Shown: one piece after another, positions 35,699-44,132 of the stretch
Layout of the letters: every line of letters begins with the position of its first letter
How positions within the stretch are numbered: the first letter of the stretch is position 1
Source: Caballeronia sp. SBC1
Lineage (GTDB): Bacteria; Pseudomonadota; Gammaproteobacteria; Burkholderiales; Burkholderiaceae
DNA length: 64,000 bases
Direction of reading: 5' to 3'
Assembly (NCBI RefSeq): GCF_011493005.1
Contig: NZ_CP049158.1
Location: 558,001-622,000 of the forward strand
Notes under the pieces: model-generated
Databases searched by the model: none
Seen by the model: only the letters and a program-made list of their open reading frames with translations
What the model was told of the DNA's origin: nothing
Program-made: the position numbers and the translations under genes

Positions 35699-36340
35699 AT
35701 GACAAAGCGCATCGCGGGAATCGCGATTCCAGACAGCAAGATGGCGCGTGCGGCGGCTGCCGCTTCGCGCGCTATCGAGCCGGACATTCTCTATCGCCAT
35801 TCATCGCGGGTGTTCCTGTTTGCGGCGCTGATCGGCGTTCGCAGGCGGGTTGTCTTCAACGCCGAACTGCTGTACGTAGCCGCGCTTTTTCACGACATGG
35901 GGCTGACCGCGCTTTACCGCGACTCTCAGTTGCGCTTCGAAGTGGACGGTGCCAATGCGGTCAGGGAATTTCTTGACGGCTATGACGTGCCCAAGGACGC
36001 CATAGCCGATGTCTGGAATGCGATTGCGCTGCACACTACGTTCGGCATCTGTTCGCACATGTCCGCGTTGACCGGGTTGGTCGCGGCCGGGGTCGAGACG
36101 GATCTGCTCGGCATGCATTTCGATGAGGTCGGCCGCGCGGAGCGCAACGCAGTACTAGTCGAATATCCGCGCGGTAAGGGCTTCAAGGAACAGATCATCG
36201 ATGTGTTCGCGCAGGCGATGGCGAACCGTCCCGCAACAACATTCGGTACGGTCAACGCCGACGTACTCGAGCGTTGCGATCCGAACTATCGGCGCATGAA
36301 TTTCTGCGGCCTGATTCTGGGCTCCGACTGGAAAGAGTAG
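35699..36340 (+). CDS. HD-domain hydrolase (cyanamide-hydratase-like)
   Basis: 213 residues from the ATG at 35699, preceded by AAGGAG. The HD metal ligands are seen as H34 (YRHSSRVF), H65/D66 (LFHDMGL) and H112 (AIALHTTFG). The pattern LLYVAALFHDMGLT and RFEVDGANAVREFL is like HD proteins related to cyanamide hydratase rather than nucleotide phosphohydrolases. Position in the operon with two other C-N-type hydrolases fits hydrolysis or hydration of a small nitrogen compound, but this is inference. Confidence 0.82.
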   Translation: MTKRIAGIAIPDSKMARAAAAASRAIEPDILYRHSSRVFLFAALIGVRRRVVFNAELLYVAALFHDMGLTALYRDSQLRFEVDGANAVREFLDGYDVPKDAIADVWNAIALHTTFGICSHMSALTGLVAAGVETDLLGMHFDEVGRAERNAVLVEYPRGKGFKEQIIDVFAQAMANRPATTFGTVNADVLERCDPNYRRMNFCGLILGSDWKE

Positions 36341-36367
36341 CTTTAGCTTAGACAAGAGGCTTCGACG

Positions 36368-36613
36368 ATGCCCTATCTTATTTCGCTTGCAGCAGGCTTT
36401 GTGGTCGGCCTGCTGTATTGCCTGGTGCGTGTGCAATCACCCGCACCGCCGTTGATCGCGCTCGCAGGTTTGTTGGGCATCGTGCTCGGGGAGCATACGA
36501 TACCCGTGGTGCGTGCTCATCTGTTCCCGGTCAGCGTTCAGGTCCAGCAAATGGAGACGCCCGCATCAGCGAAAGCGGCGCCCGGCGCCGAGCCGGGAAA
36601 CGGCGGCAAGTGA
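36368..36613 (+). CDS. XapX-domain small membrane protein
   Basis: 81 residues. Two hydrophobic helices (LISLAAGFVVGLLYCLV and LIALAGLLGIVLG) with the short motif GEHTIPVVRAHLF match the XapX domain of small membrane proteins. The C-terminus is polar and Ala/Pro-rich. It sits 27 bp after the HD gene and 55 bp before the secreted VOC gene. A role in membrane transport or assembly for the neighbouring pathway is possible. Confidence 0.82.
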   Translation: MPYLISLAAGFVVGLLYCLVRVQSPAPPLIALAGLLGIVLGEHTIPVVRAHLFPVSVQVQQMETPASAKAAPGAEPGNGGK

Positions 36614-36668
36614 ATCAAGCGCGCCGCTTTCTTATCTACCTTTATACCGAATAAAAACAGGAGTTTTC

Positions 36669-37604
36669 ATGTCGCGCATTACTGTCTCCCGGCTCGCCGC
36701 CGCAGTCGCCTTCGCCTGCGCGTTGCTCGGCGCGGCGAGCGCGCCCGGTGTCGTTCAGGCCGCGGCTGAACTCGAGCCCGCGTCGGCGAGTACGAACGTC
36801 GCCGTCGGTCCTCAGTACGATACGACCCACGTGTATGTGTCAAACGAAGATATCGATGCATTCGTCAACAGCTTCCTGGCGACCTTCGGCGGCAAGGCTT
36901 CGCCGCGTGCGGTCTTCACCGTGACGCCGACGCCGAGCAAGACCGCGTCCCAATACGTGCAGACGCCGGTCGGCATGCTGTCCGTGTTTGCGTTCCAGAC
37001 GCCAATCCCGTATCCGTTCGGCGACGAGCGTACCGGCTATCTCGTGACCGACATGGACCGCGCCGTGCACGCGGCCCGTGCCGCGGGTGCGGATGTGACT
37101 GTCGAGCCATTCGATGACCCTATCGGCAAGGACGCGCTGATCCGCTGGCCCGGCGGCTTGAACATGCAGTTGTATTGGCATACGAAAGCGCCGTCATACG
37201 GGCGGCTTGAATCGGTGCCGGACAATCGCGTGTACATGTCCCGCTCGGCCGTCGATGGCTTCGTGCGCCGGTTCGTGCGGTTCTCGCAAGGCAAGGTTGT
37301 GTCAGACGATCGGCATGCGGATGCCGGCGTGATCGGTCGTCCAGGAGAAACCATGCGCTGCATCCGGATTGAATCGGGCTTCGGCAAGATGATGGTGTTC
37401 GTGACCGACGGCAAGCTCCCGTATCCGTTCGGGCGTGAGACGACCGGCTACCAGGTGACGGACCTCGCAGCGACACTGGCGAAGGCCGAGGCGGCAGGCG
37501 CCAAGGTACTGTTTGCGCCGTACCAGACTGGCAGGGGCAAAACGTCGATCGTCGAATTCCCCGGGGGGTATATCGCCGAGATCCACGACACAGCCGCTCA
37601 ATGA
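36669..37604 (+). CDS. Secreted protein with two VOC/glyoxalase-like modules
   Basis: 311 residues from the ATG at 36669, with AGGAG upstream. A signal peptide ends near APGVVQAAA. Two tandem modules (residues about 55-175 and 190-305) share PYPFG, TGYxVTD, AxAAGAxV and PGG motifs, showing internal duplication. The second keeps Glu in GYIAEIHDT, a metal ligand position, while the first has Gln (LNMQLYWHT). VOC proteins catalyse metal-dependent isomerisation, ring cleavage or lyase reactions; location in the periplasm is unusual. The stop overlaps the porin start by ATGA. Confidence 0.85.
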   Translation: MSRITVSRLAAAVAFACALLGAASAPGVVQAAAELEPASASTNVAVGPQYDTTHVYVSNEDIDAFVNSFLATFGGKASPRAVFTVTPTPSKTASQYVQTPVGMLSVFAFQTPIPYPFGDERTGYLVTDMDRAVHAARAAGADVTVEPFDDPIGKDALIRWPGGLNMQLYWHTKAPSYGRLESVPDNRVYMSRSAVDGFVRRFVRFSQGKVVSDDRHADAGVIGRPGETMRCIRIESGFGKMMVFVTDGKLPYPFGRETTGYQVTDLAATLAKAEAAGAKVLFAPYQTGRGKTSIVEFPGGYIAEIHDTAAQ

Positions 37605-39073
37605 CGCAGACGCGACGTTCGCGGTGCTCGGGAAGATTGCTGGCGCTTTCGGGTTTCACGTTGGCGATGAGTGCGAGCGTTGCGGCAATGGACGCTCGCG
37701 CTGCATCGGATGCGGGCGATGTACAGCCGCCTGCGCCCACGCCCGTGACGACCTGCGACGCTAAGCGCCCCACGGTCTTGTTCAATCGATGGCAAGAGGA
37801 CTGGTCGGTGCTCGCGAATCCGTGCGTGCCGCGCGAGCCGCTGGACGGCCTCAAGACCATGCCGCTGGGTAACGATCCGGCGTCGTACCTCTCGCTCGGT
37901 GCGAACTTGCGCGAGCGGCTGGAAGTCAACAATGCGGCGTTGTTCGGGGTGGGTGCGAATCACGACGATACCTACCTGCTGCAACGCGCCGAAGTACACG
38001 CCGACCTCCGCCTCGGCGATCATCTGCAGATCTTTACGCAGATCGAAGATGCTCAGCCTTACGGTAAGGACTCCGTGACACCGGTCGACAAAAACCCGCT
38101 TGATCTCGAGCAGGCGTTCATCACTTACGTCGGGTCGCTCGGTGGCGGCACGTTCAAGTTCAGGGTGGGACGTCAGGAGATGGCGTTCGACTTGCAGCGC
38201 TTTATTTCGGTCCGCGACGGTCCGAATGTGCGGCAAGCGTTCGACGGGGTCTGGACCGACTGGGAGATCCAGCGCTGGCGTTTCATAGCCTATGCCACGC
38301 AGCCGGTTCAGTACCGCGATGCCAGCGACTTCGATGACGTCTCGAACCGTCACCTGACGTTCAGCGGTGTGCGTTTCGAGCGTCAGGACGTGGGGCCGGG
38401 CGATCTGTCCGGATACTACTCGCGCTATAACCGCGACAACGCGCAGTTTCTTGACGCGACCGGCGATGAGCATCGCGATGTATTCGACTTGCGTTACACC
38501 GGCAAGGCGGGACAGGTGGATTGGGATGTCGAGTCAATGCTGCAAAGCGGGCATGTTGGCAATAGCACGATTGGTGCGTGGGCGCTTGGGTCGCTGGCCG
38601 GTTATACCTTCAGTGATGTTCCCGGGACGCCGCGTGCGGGTATTCAAATTGACGCGGCATCGGGCGATCGTCATCCGGGTGATGGCAGGATCGGGACGTT
38701 CAACCCGCTGTTTCCCAACGGCTACTATTTCACGCTGGCCGGTTATACCGGCTACAGCAACCTGATTCACGTCAAGCCGAGCATTACGTTGAAGCCGGTG
38801 AGCAACTTGTCCTTGCTGGCGGCCGTCGGCTTCCAGTGGCGTGAGACCACGGCCGACGCCGTGTATGCGCAAGGCTCCGTGCCTGTGCCGGGAACGGCCG
38901 GTCACGGCAGCTTGTGGACCGGCATGTATGTGCAATTGCGCGCGGACTGGACCATCGCGGCGAATCTGATCGGCTCGGTCGAGGCGGTGCATTTCCAGGT
39001 CGGCGATGCGATTCGCGCGGTGGGCGGCAGCAATGCCGATTATATTGGGGTGGAGGTTAAATACGGGTGGTAG
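37601..39073 (+). CDS. Outer-membrane porin, alginate-export (AlgE-like) family
   Basis: 490 residues, start overlapping the previous stop. A signal peptide ends near DARAASD. The body has alternating beta-strand pattern with LGANLRERLEVNNAALFG, FKFRVGRQEMAFD, AYATQPVQYRD and an aromatic final strand ending GVEVKYGW, as in outer-membrane barrels. The alginate-export family forms large monomeric porins, and many members import small organic compounds rather than export alginate. No alginate genes are nearby; with the five upstream genes it is likely the entry channel for the pathway substrate. Confidence 0.87.
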   Translation: MTQTRRSRCSGRLLALSGFTLAMSASVAAMDARAASDAGDVQPPAPTPVTTCDAKRPTVLFNRWQEDWSVLANPCVPREPLDGLKTMPLGNDPASYLSLGANLRERLEVNNAALFGVGANHDDTYLLQRAEVHADLRLGDHLQIFTQIEDAQPYGKDSVTPVDKNPLDLEQAFITYVGSLGGGTFKFRVGRQEMAFDLQRFISVRDGPNVRQAFDGVWTDWEIQRWRFIAYATQPVQYRDASDFDDVSNRHLTFSGVRFERQDVGPGDLSGYYSRYNRDNAQFLDATGDEHRDVFDLRYTGKAGQVDWDVESMLQSGHVGNSTIGAWALGSLAGYTFSDVPGTPRAGIQIDAASGDRHPGDGRIGTFNPLFPNGYYFTLAGYTGYSNLIHVKPSITLKPVSNLSLLAAVGFQWRETTADAVYAQGSVPVPGTAGHGSLWTGMYVQLRADWTIAANLIGSVEAVHFQVGDAIRAVGGSNADYIGVEVKYGW

Positions 39074-39084
39074 GGGGAGGGGTT

Positions 39085-39404
39085 GGTCGGGGTAGGTGCT
39101 CGGTTGCCGGGTTCCAGGGTTAGCGGTCGAGGTCAATGCTGGGTTGCTGCTTTCAGTGTTAGTGGTCTGCTTAGGTTAGCTAATTTCTTTATCACCTTTA
39201 GCCACTGCGCGTGGCGGCGCGTCATTTCTTTGTCCAAAGCGACAAAGAAATGACGCAAAGAAAGCGCTTTCAAACCACGCTACCCTAAGTGTCCACAGCG
39301 TGCAGTTTCTATTCATAGGTGCCCCAAAAGCACGGTGCTCGCCAGAGCCACGGATGTTTGAACCCCTCCTTCTCGCGAATCCTGACACGAACACGCTTCG
39401 CCCC
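39085..39404. repeat. Left arm of a large inverted repeat
   Basis: About 320 bp. Its reverse complement matches 39732-40055 with many short mismatches and indels; I estimate most positions agree. Recognisable blocks include TCCACAGCGTGCAG, GCCCCAAAAGCACGG and GAGCCACGGATG. It lies between two convergent genes. Confidence 0.8.
39219..39256. repeat. Strong hairpin in the left arm (16-bp stem)
   Basis: 39219-39234 and 39241-39256 are perfect inverted copies around a 6-nt loop, with TTTCTTTGTC / GACAAAGAAA at the centre. The right arm has the same core at 39887-39912. It could terminate transcription on either strand between the convergent genes. Confidence 0.75.
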
Positions 39405-39731
39405 CAACGCTCTCGGGCAAGCACCATTGCCAAGAAATCCGCACGGCCTCACGCGCATTGACGGCTGCATTTTTTTCTAGGTTGACTGCCTGATCTGCGC
39501 GGTCGTATTCGTAGATCACAGCTTGATCCGTAGCAGCTTGACGCGTATTTACTGCCTCAGATTTTGGTGAGTTAGCTGCGGGCTAGCAGGCCCATTTTCG
39601 TGGGTTACGGCCTTACGTATTTTTGAGCTTTGTTATTTCGTGGGTTTGGCTGCGAGGTTCGACGTGCGTACAAATTTGGAGGGAGGTTGTTCGCGGATAG
39701 CGCGGCGTGTTCCTTTGGCAGGTTCAGTCAC
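39405..39731. other. Unique centre between the inverted-repeat arms
   Basis: 327 bp without ribosome sites or long coding frames. It includes TAGCTGCGGGCTAGC and other short imperfect palindromes. No gene is supported. Confidence 0.4.
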
Positions 39732-40055
39732 TGGTGGCGAAGCGTGTGGGTATCCGTGTTCGGAGAAAGAGGGGTTCACACATCCGTGGCTCTGGCGAGC
39801 ACCGTGCTTTTGGGGCACCCATGAATGGGAACTGCACGCTGTGGACACTTGTGAGCCCTCGTTCTGAAAGCGTTTTCTTTGCTTCGTTTCTTTGTCGCTT
39901 TGGACAAAGAAATGACGTGCGGCCACGCACAGTGGCTAATAGCGATAAAGAGAATATCTGACTCATGCAGACCACTAAGTCCGAAAGCAGCAACCCGGCA
40001 CTGACCCCGATCGCTAACGCAGGAACCTGGCAACCCGGCACTGACCCCGATCGCT
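39732..40055. repeat. Right arm of the large inverted repeat
   Basis: Inverted counterpart of 39085-39404, carrying GCGAAGCGTG, CATCCGTGGCTCTGGCGAGC, CTTTTGGGGC and the TTTCTTTGTC/GACAAAGAAA hairpin (39887-39912). Its outer end runs into 40-bp tandem repeats, whereas the left arm has a single copy. Confidence 0.8.
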
Positions 40056-40150
40056 AACGCAGGAACCTGGCAACCCGGCATAGACCCCGACCATTAACCC
40101 CGGAACCTAACAACCCGGCATAGACCTCCGACCATTCCCGCCAGAACCCA
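39991..40150 (+). repeat. Four 40-bp tandem repeats
   Basis: Units begin at 39991, 40031, 40071 and 40111 with CAACCCGGCA. The first two are identical; the third and fourth diverge progressively. One copy in reverse orientation is present at about 39092-39140 in the left arm. Confidence 0.93.
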
Positions 40151-40180
40151 AAACCCGTCCACCGGCGCGAGCGCCCCCCT

Positions 40181-41089
40181 TTAGATGCGTGCTATGAAAC
40201 GATCGATCAGATCGGGCTGATCCAGTTGTTCGACCCACCATTGCAACGCCCGTCCGGTTTCATCGTCGCGCCACGCGAGGTAGCAGTCAGTGACTTCGCG
40301 CATGCCGGTCACGCGCTTGGCTACAAGTTTGCCTTCGGCGATCGGTCTCGCGGCGAGACACTCCGGAATGGTGCCCACGGCCACACCTTCGCATTGTGCG
40401 GCGAGCTTGGCGCTGAGCGTGGGCAGCGCGATGCATTCCTGCGTGGTCGCGGTGGCGACCGACCGGGGCCTCAACTCGCGCGATGTATCGCTGATCACCG
40501 CGCCGCGATAACGCGCAACGGTATCTATTCCAAGCGGTTCGGGCAGGTCCGCAAGCGGGTGATCGGGCGCGACCACGAACACATGCCGCAGCGATCCGAC
40601 CGGTCGCGCCACGAGATGAGGCAGATGCGGCGGCTCGCCGGCCGCGCCGACCACAAGATCCGCGCGCCGCGTGACAAGCGCGTCCCAGGTGCCGCCAAGC
40701 ACTTCTCTCGACAGACGCAGCCGCGTATCCATCTTCAGGTCGTAGAACGCATGTACATAAGGCCAGAAAGCATCGAGCGGCAGGATCTCGTCGATACAGA
40801 TTCGCAGCTCCGCTTCCCAGCCTTCCTGGATGCGTTGCGCCCGTTGTTCCAGTTGTTCTGCTGCATGCAACAGCCGCCTGCCGTCCTCGACCACGACACG
40901 TCCCGCATGCGTGAGCTTGGCGCGCCTGCCGGTGCGATCGAACAGCACGACGTCGAGATCGCTTTCGAGCTTCTGGACAAGGTAGCTGAGCGACGACGGC
41001 ACCCGGTGCAGCAACTCGGCCGCTTCGGCGAACGTGCCAGTGCGGTCGATTGCGTCCAGCGCTTCAAGGACTTCGAATGACAGCTTCAT
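40181..41089 (-). CDS. LysR-family transcriptional regulator
   Basis: 302 residues. The winged helix reads EALDAIDRTGTFAEAAELLHR with VPSSLSYLVQKLESDL, and the effector domain begins AELRICIDEILPL. It is divergent from another LysR gene at 41336, with a 246-bp gap. Its target is not evident; the flanking gene-free repeat block separates it from the porin operon. Confidence 0.9.
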   Translation of the reverse strand: MKLSFEVLEALDAIDRTGTFAEAAELLHRVPSSLSYLVQKLESDLDVVLFDRTGRRAKLTHAGRVVVEDGRRLLHAAEQLEQRAQRIQEGWEAELRICIDEILPLDAFWPYVHAFYDLKMDTRLRLSREVLGGTWDALVTRRADLVVGAAGEPPHLPHLVARPVGSLRHVFVVAPDHPLADLPEPLGIDTVARYRGAVISDTSRELRPRSVATATTQECIALPTLSAKLAAQCEGVAVGTIPECLAARPIAEGKLVAKRVTGMREVTDCYLAWRDDETGRALQWWVEQLDQPDLIDRFIARI

Positions 41090-41156
41090 TTCAGCTTTCC
41101 CTTTTGTAATCTTGCCGAGGATGCGCTTTACGCGGTATCCGGTGTGTCTGGATCGT

Positions 41157-41168
41157 CGATTTGAATCG
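41157..41168. promoter_or_regulatory. Palindrome between two divergent LysR genes
   Basis: CGATTTGAATCG at 41157-41168 (CGATT-TG-AATCG) is a perfect inverted repeat in the 246-bp divergent promoter region. It is a candidate operator only. Confidence 0.35.
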
Positions 41169-41335
41169 ATCGGTTGCGGACTGTGTGTAACTGGAATGCG
41201 GCTGCGTGCGCGGGCTTTAAGATCAATTCAGGTCGTGGGCGCCGCTCAGCGCTTAACGTGCCGCCGCGTGGCTGCCAAAGAAACTAGAATCTCCACTAGA
41301 GAATAGCGCTTCAGACAAAACGATCAGGAGACAGC

Positions 41336-42301
41336 GTGGACCTTTTCATATCGATGGAAGCGTTCGTGCGCGCCGCCGAGGCGCAGAGCTTCGCAAACGC
41401 GGCACGTCAGCTCGGTGTTGCAAAGTCGGTCGTGACATCGCGAGTCAAGCAGCTTGAAGAGCATTTCAACGTCGCGCTCTTTCATCGCTCCACGCGCGCC
41501 GTGCGCTTGTCCGAAGTGGGAGAGTCGTATTATCGCGACTGCGCCCAGCTCGTCAATAAAGTCCACGAACTGTCCGGTCGTACGAGCGCCGAAACACACT
41601 CGCTCAGCGGGACGCTCAACGTTCACGTGCTGCCTGGTTTCGCGCTGGGTCACTTTTCGCACGCGCTGATTGCTTTTCGCGAGGCGCATCCCCGTATCGA
41701 ATTCGTGGTCACGGTCAACGATCGCGTGATCGATCCCGTGCAGGAGGGTTTTGACCTGGCATTGCAGATCTACCCGCCCGCGTCGAACCTGCTGGTCGAG
41801 CGCAAGCTCTTTCCGGTGCGTGGCGTGCTGTGCGCGGCGCCCGGTTACCTGAAGGAAGAACCCGTCATAGAAACGCCGCTTGACCTCGTGCGGCACGACT
41901 TTGCGCGTTATTCGTATTACCCGTGGGGCGACAACTGGCCCCTCATGAAGGGCAGTGAATGTTTCGAGATCGCACTCAATCCGGTGCTCAAGACAAACAG
42001 CGTTCACCTGCTCCTCGAATTCGCTCGCGCCGGCGCTGGCGTCGCTTATCTGCCGACCATGGTGGCAGCCGCCGACCTGCTCGAACGACGTCTCGTACGT
42101 GTACTGCCCGAGTATGCTGCACCGCCGCTATGGCTCTCGGCGGTTTATCCTGCGTCCCACAGGTCGACCACTAAAGTGAAGGCGTTCGTCGAGTTCCTGC
42201 GTGCGCGCTACCTGCGCGAACCGCAGTGGGACCGGGCGCTCGGTATCTCGCCGCCCGATGATGAAACGAAGAGCGTCGACGATGAGCTCGGTGACGCATG
42301 A
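41336..42301 (+). CDS. LysR-family regulator of the hydroquinone operon
   Basis: 321 residues from a GTG preceded by AGGAG. The N-terminal helix-turn-helix is MEAFVRAAEAQSFANAARQL with VAKSVVTSRVKQLEE (CrgA/DsdC-like subgroup), and the effector-binding domain follows. It lies 204 bp upstream of the dioxygenase genes on the same strand, equivalent in position to PnpR of 4-nitrophenol/hydroquinone clusters. A LysR-type dyad at 42396-42414 is the likely operator. Confidence 0.88.
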   Translation: MDLFISMEAFVRAAEAQSFANAARQLGVAKSVVTSRVKQLEEHFNVALFHRSTRAVRLSEVGESYYRDCAQLVNKVHELSGRTSAETHSLSGTLNVHVLPGFALGHFSHALIAFREAHPRIEFVVTVNDRVIDPVQEGFDLALQIYPPASNLLVERKLFPVRGVLCAAPGYLKEEPVIETPLDLVRHDFARYSYYPWGDNWPLMKGSECFEIALNPVLKTNSVHLLLEFARAGAGVAYLPTMVAAADLLERRLVRVLPEYAAPPLWLSAVYPASHRSTTKVKAFVEFLRARYLREPQWDRALGISPPDDETKSVDDELGDA

Positions 42302-42395
42302 GCGGGATAAGTGGGAGAAGCGGGACAAGCGCCGAGCGGCGTGCTTCCCGGTACGCTCCTCAGTACTTTCCCTAGCGTCTTTTCCGAGCACGCAT

Positions 42396-42414
42396 GGTTC
42401 GCCAAACGCGAACC
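42396..42414. promoter_or_regulatory. LysR-type operator candidate before the dioxygenase genes
   Basis: GGTTCGC at 42396-42402 and GCGAACC at 42408-42414 are perfect inverted repeats with a 5-bp spacer, giving TTC-N9-GAA with T-N11-A geometry typical of LysR sites. It is 91 bp before the small-subunit start. Confidence 0.6.
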
Positions 42415-42505
42415 TCAATCCATTGCCCCGTTGCGCGCGCCGCCCTAATCTTCGTTCCAAGGCAACGCGTTCACAACCGTCTTTTACGGAGCAATGGAGA
42501 CAGAC

Positions 42506-42997
42506 ATGCAAGAGACCTATCTCGGCAGCCTCGGCAATTACCGCAAGGGCACCATCGAAATCATCAAGGGCAAACCCGGACATTACGCCATGTCCAATGT
42601 ATTCGAGGTGGCCAGCCACGCTGCACCGTACGAAAAAGTGGTCGTCGGCAAAAACCTTAAATACGTGATCGAGACTGTTCGTGCCGAAGGCGTCTCGCCA
42701 TGGTTCAGCGCGTCGCACGACGAGTTCGCGGTAGTGCTCGACGGCGAGATCGACGTGTTTTTCATCAAGCCCTCCGACGGTCCGCTCGTCAACGCCGACA
42801 CGGAAGGCAGCGTGCGTCTCGAAGGTGAACCTGCAGGCCAGCCGATGGGTTATGTGCGTCTGCGCCGCGGTCATCAAGCGCTGCTGCCAGCGGGCGCTGC
42901 TTACCAATTCAAAGCTCGTGAAACAGGCGTCCTGCTCGTCCAGACCATCCTTGGGTCCTGCTCGGTCGAGAAGTGGGCGGAGATCTGTATTCAGTGA
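42506..42997 (+). CDS. pnpC1/hapC: Hydroquinone 1,2-dioxygenase, small subunit
   Basis: 163 residues from the ATG at 42506, which has GGAG at 42496-42499; the ATG at 42494 is too close to its ribosome site. Sequence METDMQETYLGSL onward is a cupin-like fold with HDEFAVVLDGEIDVFF and RRGHQALLPAGAAY. Size (about 18 kDa) and position directly before a 38-kDa subunit fit the two-component hydroquinone dioxygenases (HapCD, PnpC1C2). These use Fe(II) to cleave hydroquinone to 4-hydroxymuconic semialdehyde. The small subunit is needed for the active tetramer but does not carry the iron ligands. Confidence 0.85.
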   Translation: MQETYLGSLGNYRKGTIEIIKGKPGHYAMSNVFEVASHAAPYEKVVVGKNLKYVIETVRAEGVSPWFSASHDEFAVVLDGEIDVFFIKPSDGPLVNADTEGSVRLEGEPAGQPMGYVRLRRGHQALLPAGAAYQFKARETGVLLVQTILGSCSVEKWAEICIQ

Positions 42998-43044
42998 CGC
43001 CGCGAGCCGTCGCAACGACCTGATCAATTTTCGAGGAACAAACC

Positions 43045-44040
43045 ATGGACCAGTCAGCAGGTTTTCAAAGTGTCACCGCGACCGACCCGGACGCAACGAG
43101 CGGTTACCGTACTTTCACGCTAGGCGATTTCGAATTCAGCCGCGATGCGTATTTTGTCACGGTCAAATGGCCGTCGAACGGAGAAAGGCGTTCGCACCAG
43201 ATGCACGCCGACGACTTCCTGCGCGCAATGATGCGTGACGTGGCGTGGGGATTTTTCTACGGCTGGGTCAATTTCGACGAAGTGATCGGCACACGCAATC
43301 ACTACGGCCGCGTGGACATGTATGCCGGTTCGTATAACGCGAGCTTCAAGGAAGCCGGCGTCGACTACACGCAGCAATTCGAAACGCCGCTGATCATGGC
43401 GACCTTCAAGGCAATCCTGAAGGACTGGGTCAACGAAGGGTTTGATCCGTTCGCCGCTCCCGAAGAAACGGGTTCCGCATTTGGTATCAAGCATGGTGAC
43501 AACATTGGCGCGATCGAGCGCACGCGCATTGCGACGAAACGCATGCCGGGACTCGTGGGTGATTCGCCCTTGCGCGATGACCTCCCGGTCAACCGCCAAT
43601 TCGCGGATGTCGGCCAGGACGAGCCGGAGATCCACGCCGAGCCGGGCTTCGAACATGAGCTGCATGCGTTCAGTCTTTTCAAATACCTCTCGCGCTCGGA
43701 CGTTACCTGGAATCCGTCGGTCACCTCCGTGTGCAAGCAGAGTCTCTTTTGCCCGACCACAGAGGAATTCGTGCTGCCGGTCTTTCACGGTAACGATCGC
43801 GTGGAGTGGTTCCTGCAACTCTCCGACCAGATCATCTGGGACGTCGGCGACAAGGACACGGGCGAACCCCGCGCCCGTATCACGATGAACGCTGGCGACA
43901 TCGCGGCCATGCCTGCCGATATTCGCCACAAGGGCTATTCGCAAAAGCGTTCGATGCTGCTCGTGTGGGAGAACGCGACACCCGATTTGCCCAAGCGTTA
44001 TGAGAGCGGTGAACTCCCGCCATATCCGGTACCGCTTTAA
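43045..44040 (+). CDS. pnpC2/hapD: Hydroquinone 1,2-dioxygenase, large (iron-binding) subunit
   Basis: 331 residues (about 38 kDa). H248, N250, E254 in VFHGNDRVEW and H295 in ADIRHKGYS reproduce the spacing of the His/Asn/Glu/His iron ligands of PnpCD-type hydroquinone dioxygenases (as I recall the structure, residues +0, +2, +6 and +47). It follows the small subunit by 47 bp. Product passes to the dehydrogenase at 44133. The call is strong because ligands, size and gene order agree. Confidence 0.9.
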   Translation: MDQSAGFQSVTATDPDATSGYRTFTLGDFEFSRDAYFVTVKWPSNGERRSHQMHADDFLRAMMRDVAWGFFYGWVNFDEVIGTRNHYGRVDMYAGSYNASFKEAGVDYTQQFETPLIMATFKAILKDWVNEGFDPFAAPEETGSAFGIKHGDNIGAIERTRIATKRMPGLVGDSPLRDDLPVNRQFADVGQDEPEIHAEPGFEHELHAFSLFKYLSRSDVTWNPSVTSVCKQSLFCPTTEEFVLPVFHGNDRVEWFLQLSDQIIWDVGDKDTGEPRARITMNAGDIAAMPADIRHKGYSQKRSMLLVWENATPDLPKRYESGELPPYPVPL

Positions 44041-44132
44041 ACCCCTTTTGCTTCGTCAGGTCCCGAACGACGCCGGTCTTGCCGGCGTCGCGGGCAGGGC
44101 TTCGTCTTCAGCTCCCATCAGGCAGGACCACT

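Noticed and set aside
39405..39731. Short open frames inside the inverted-repeat block
   Set aside because: They mirror each other between the two arms because of sequence symmetry and lack ribosome sites, so they are not genes.
39991..40150. CRISPR or iteron-type origin
   Set aside because: Units are directly adjacent without spacers, and there are no replication or cas genes nearby.
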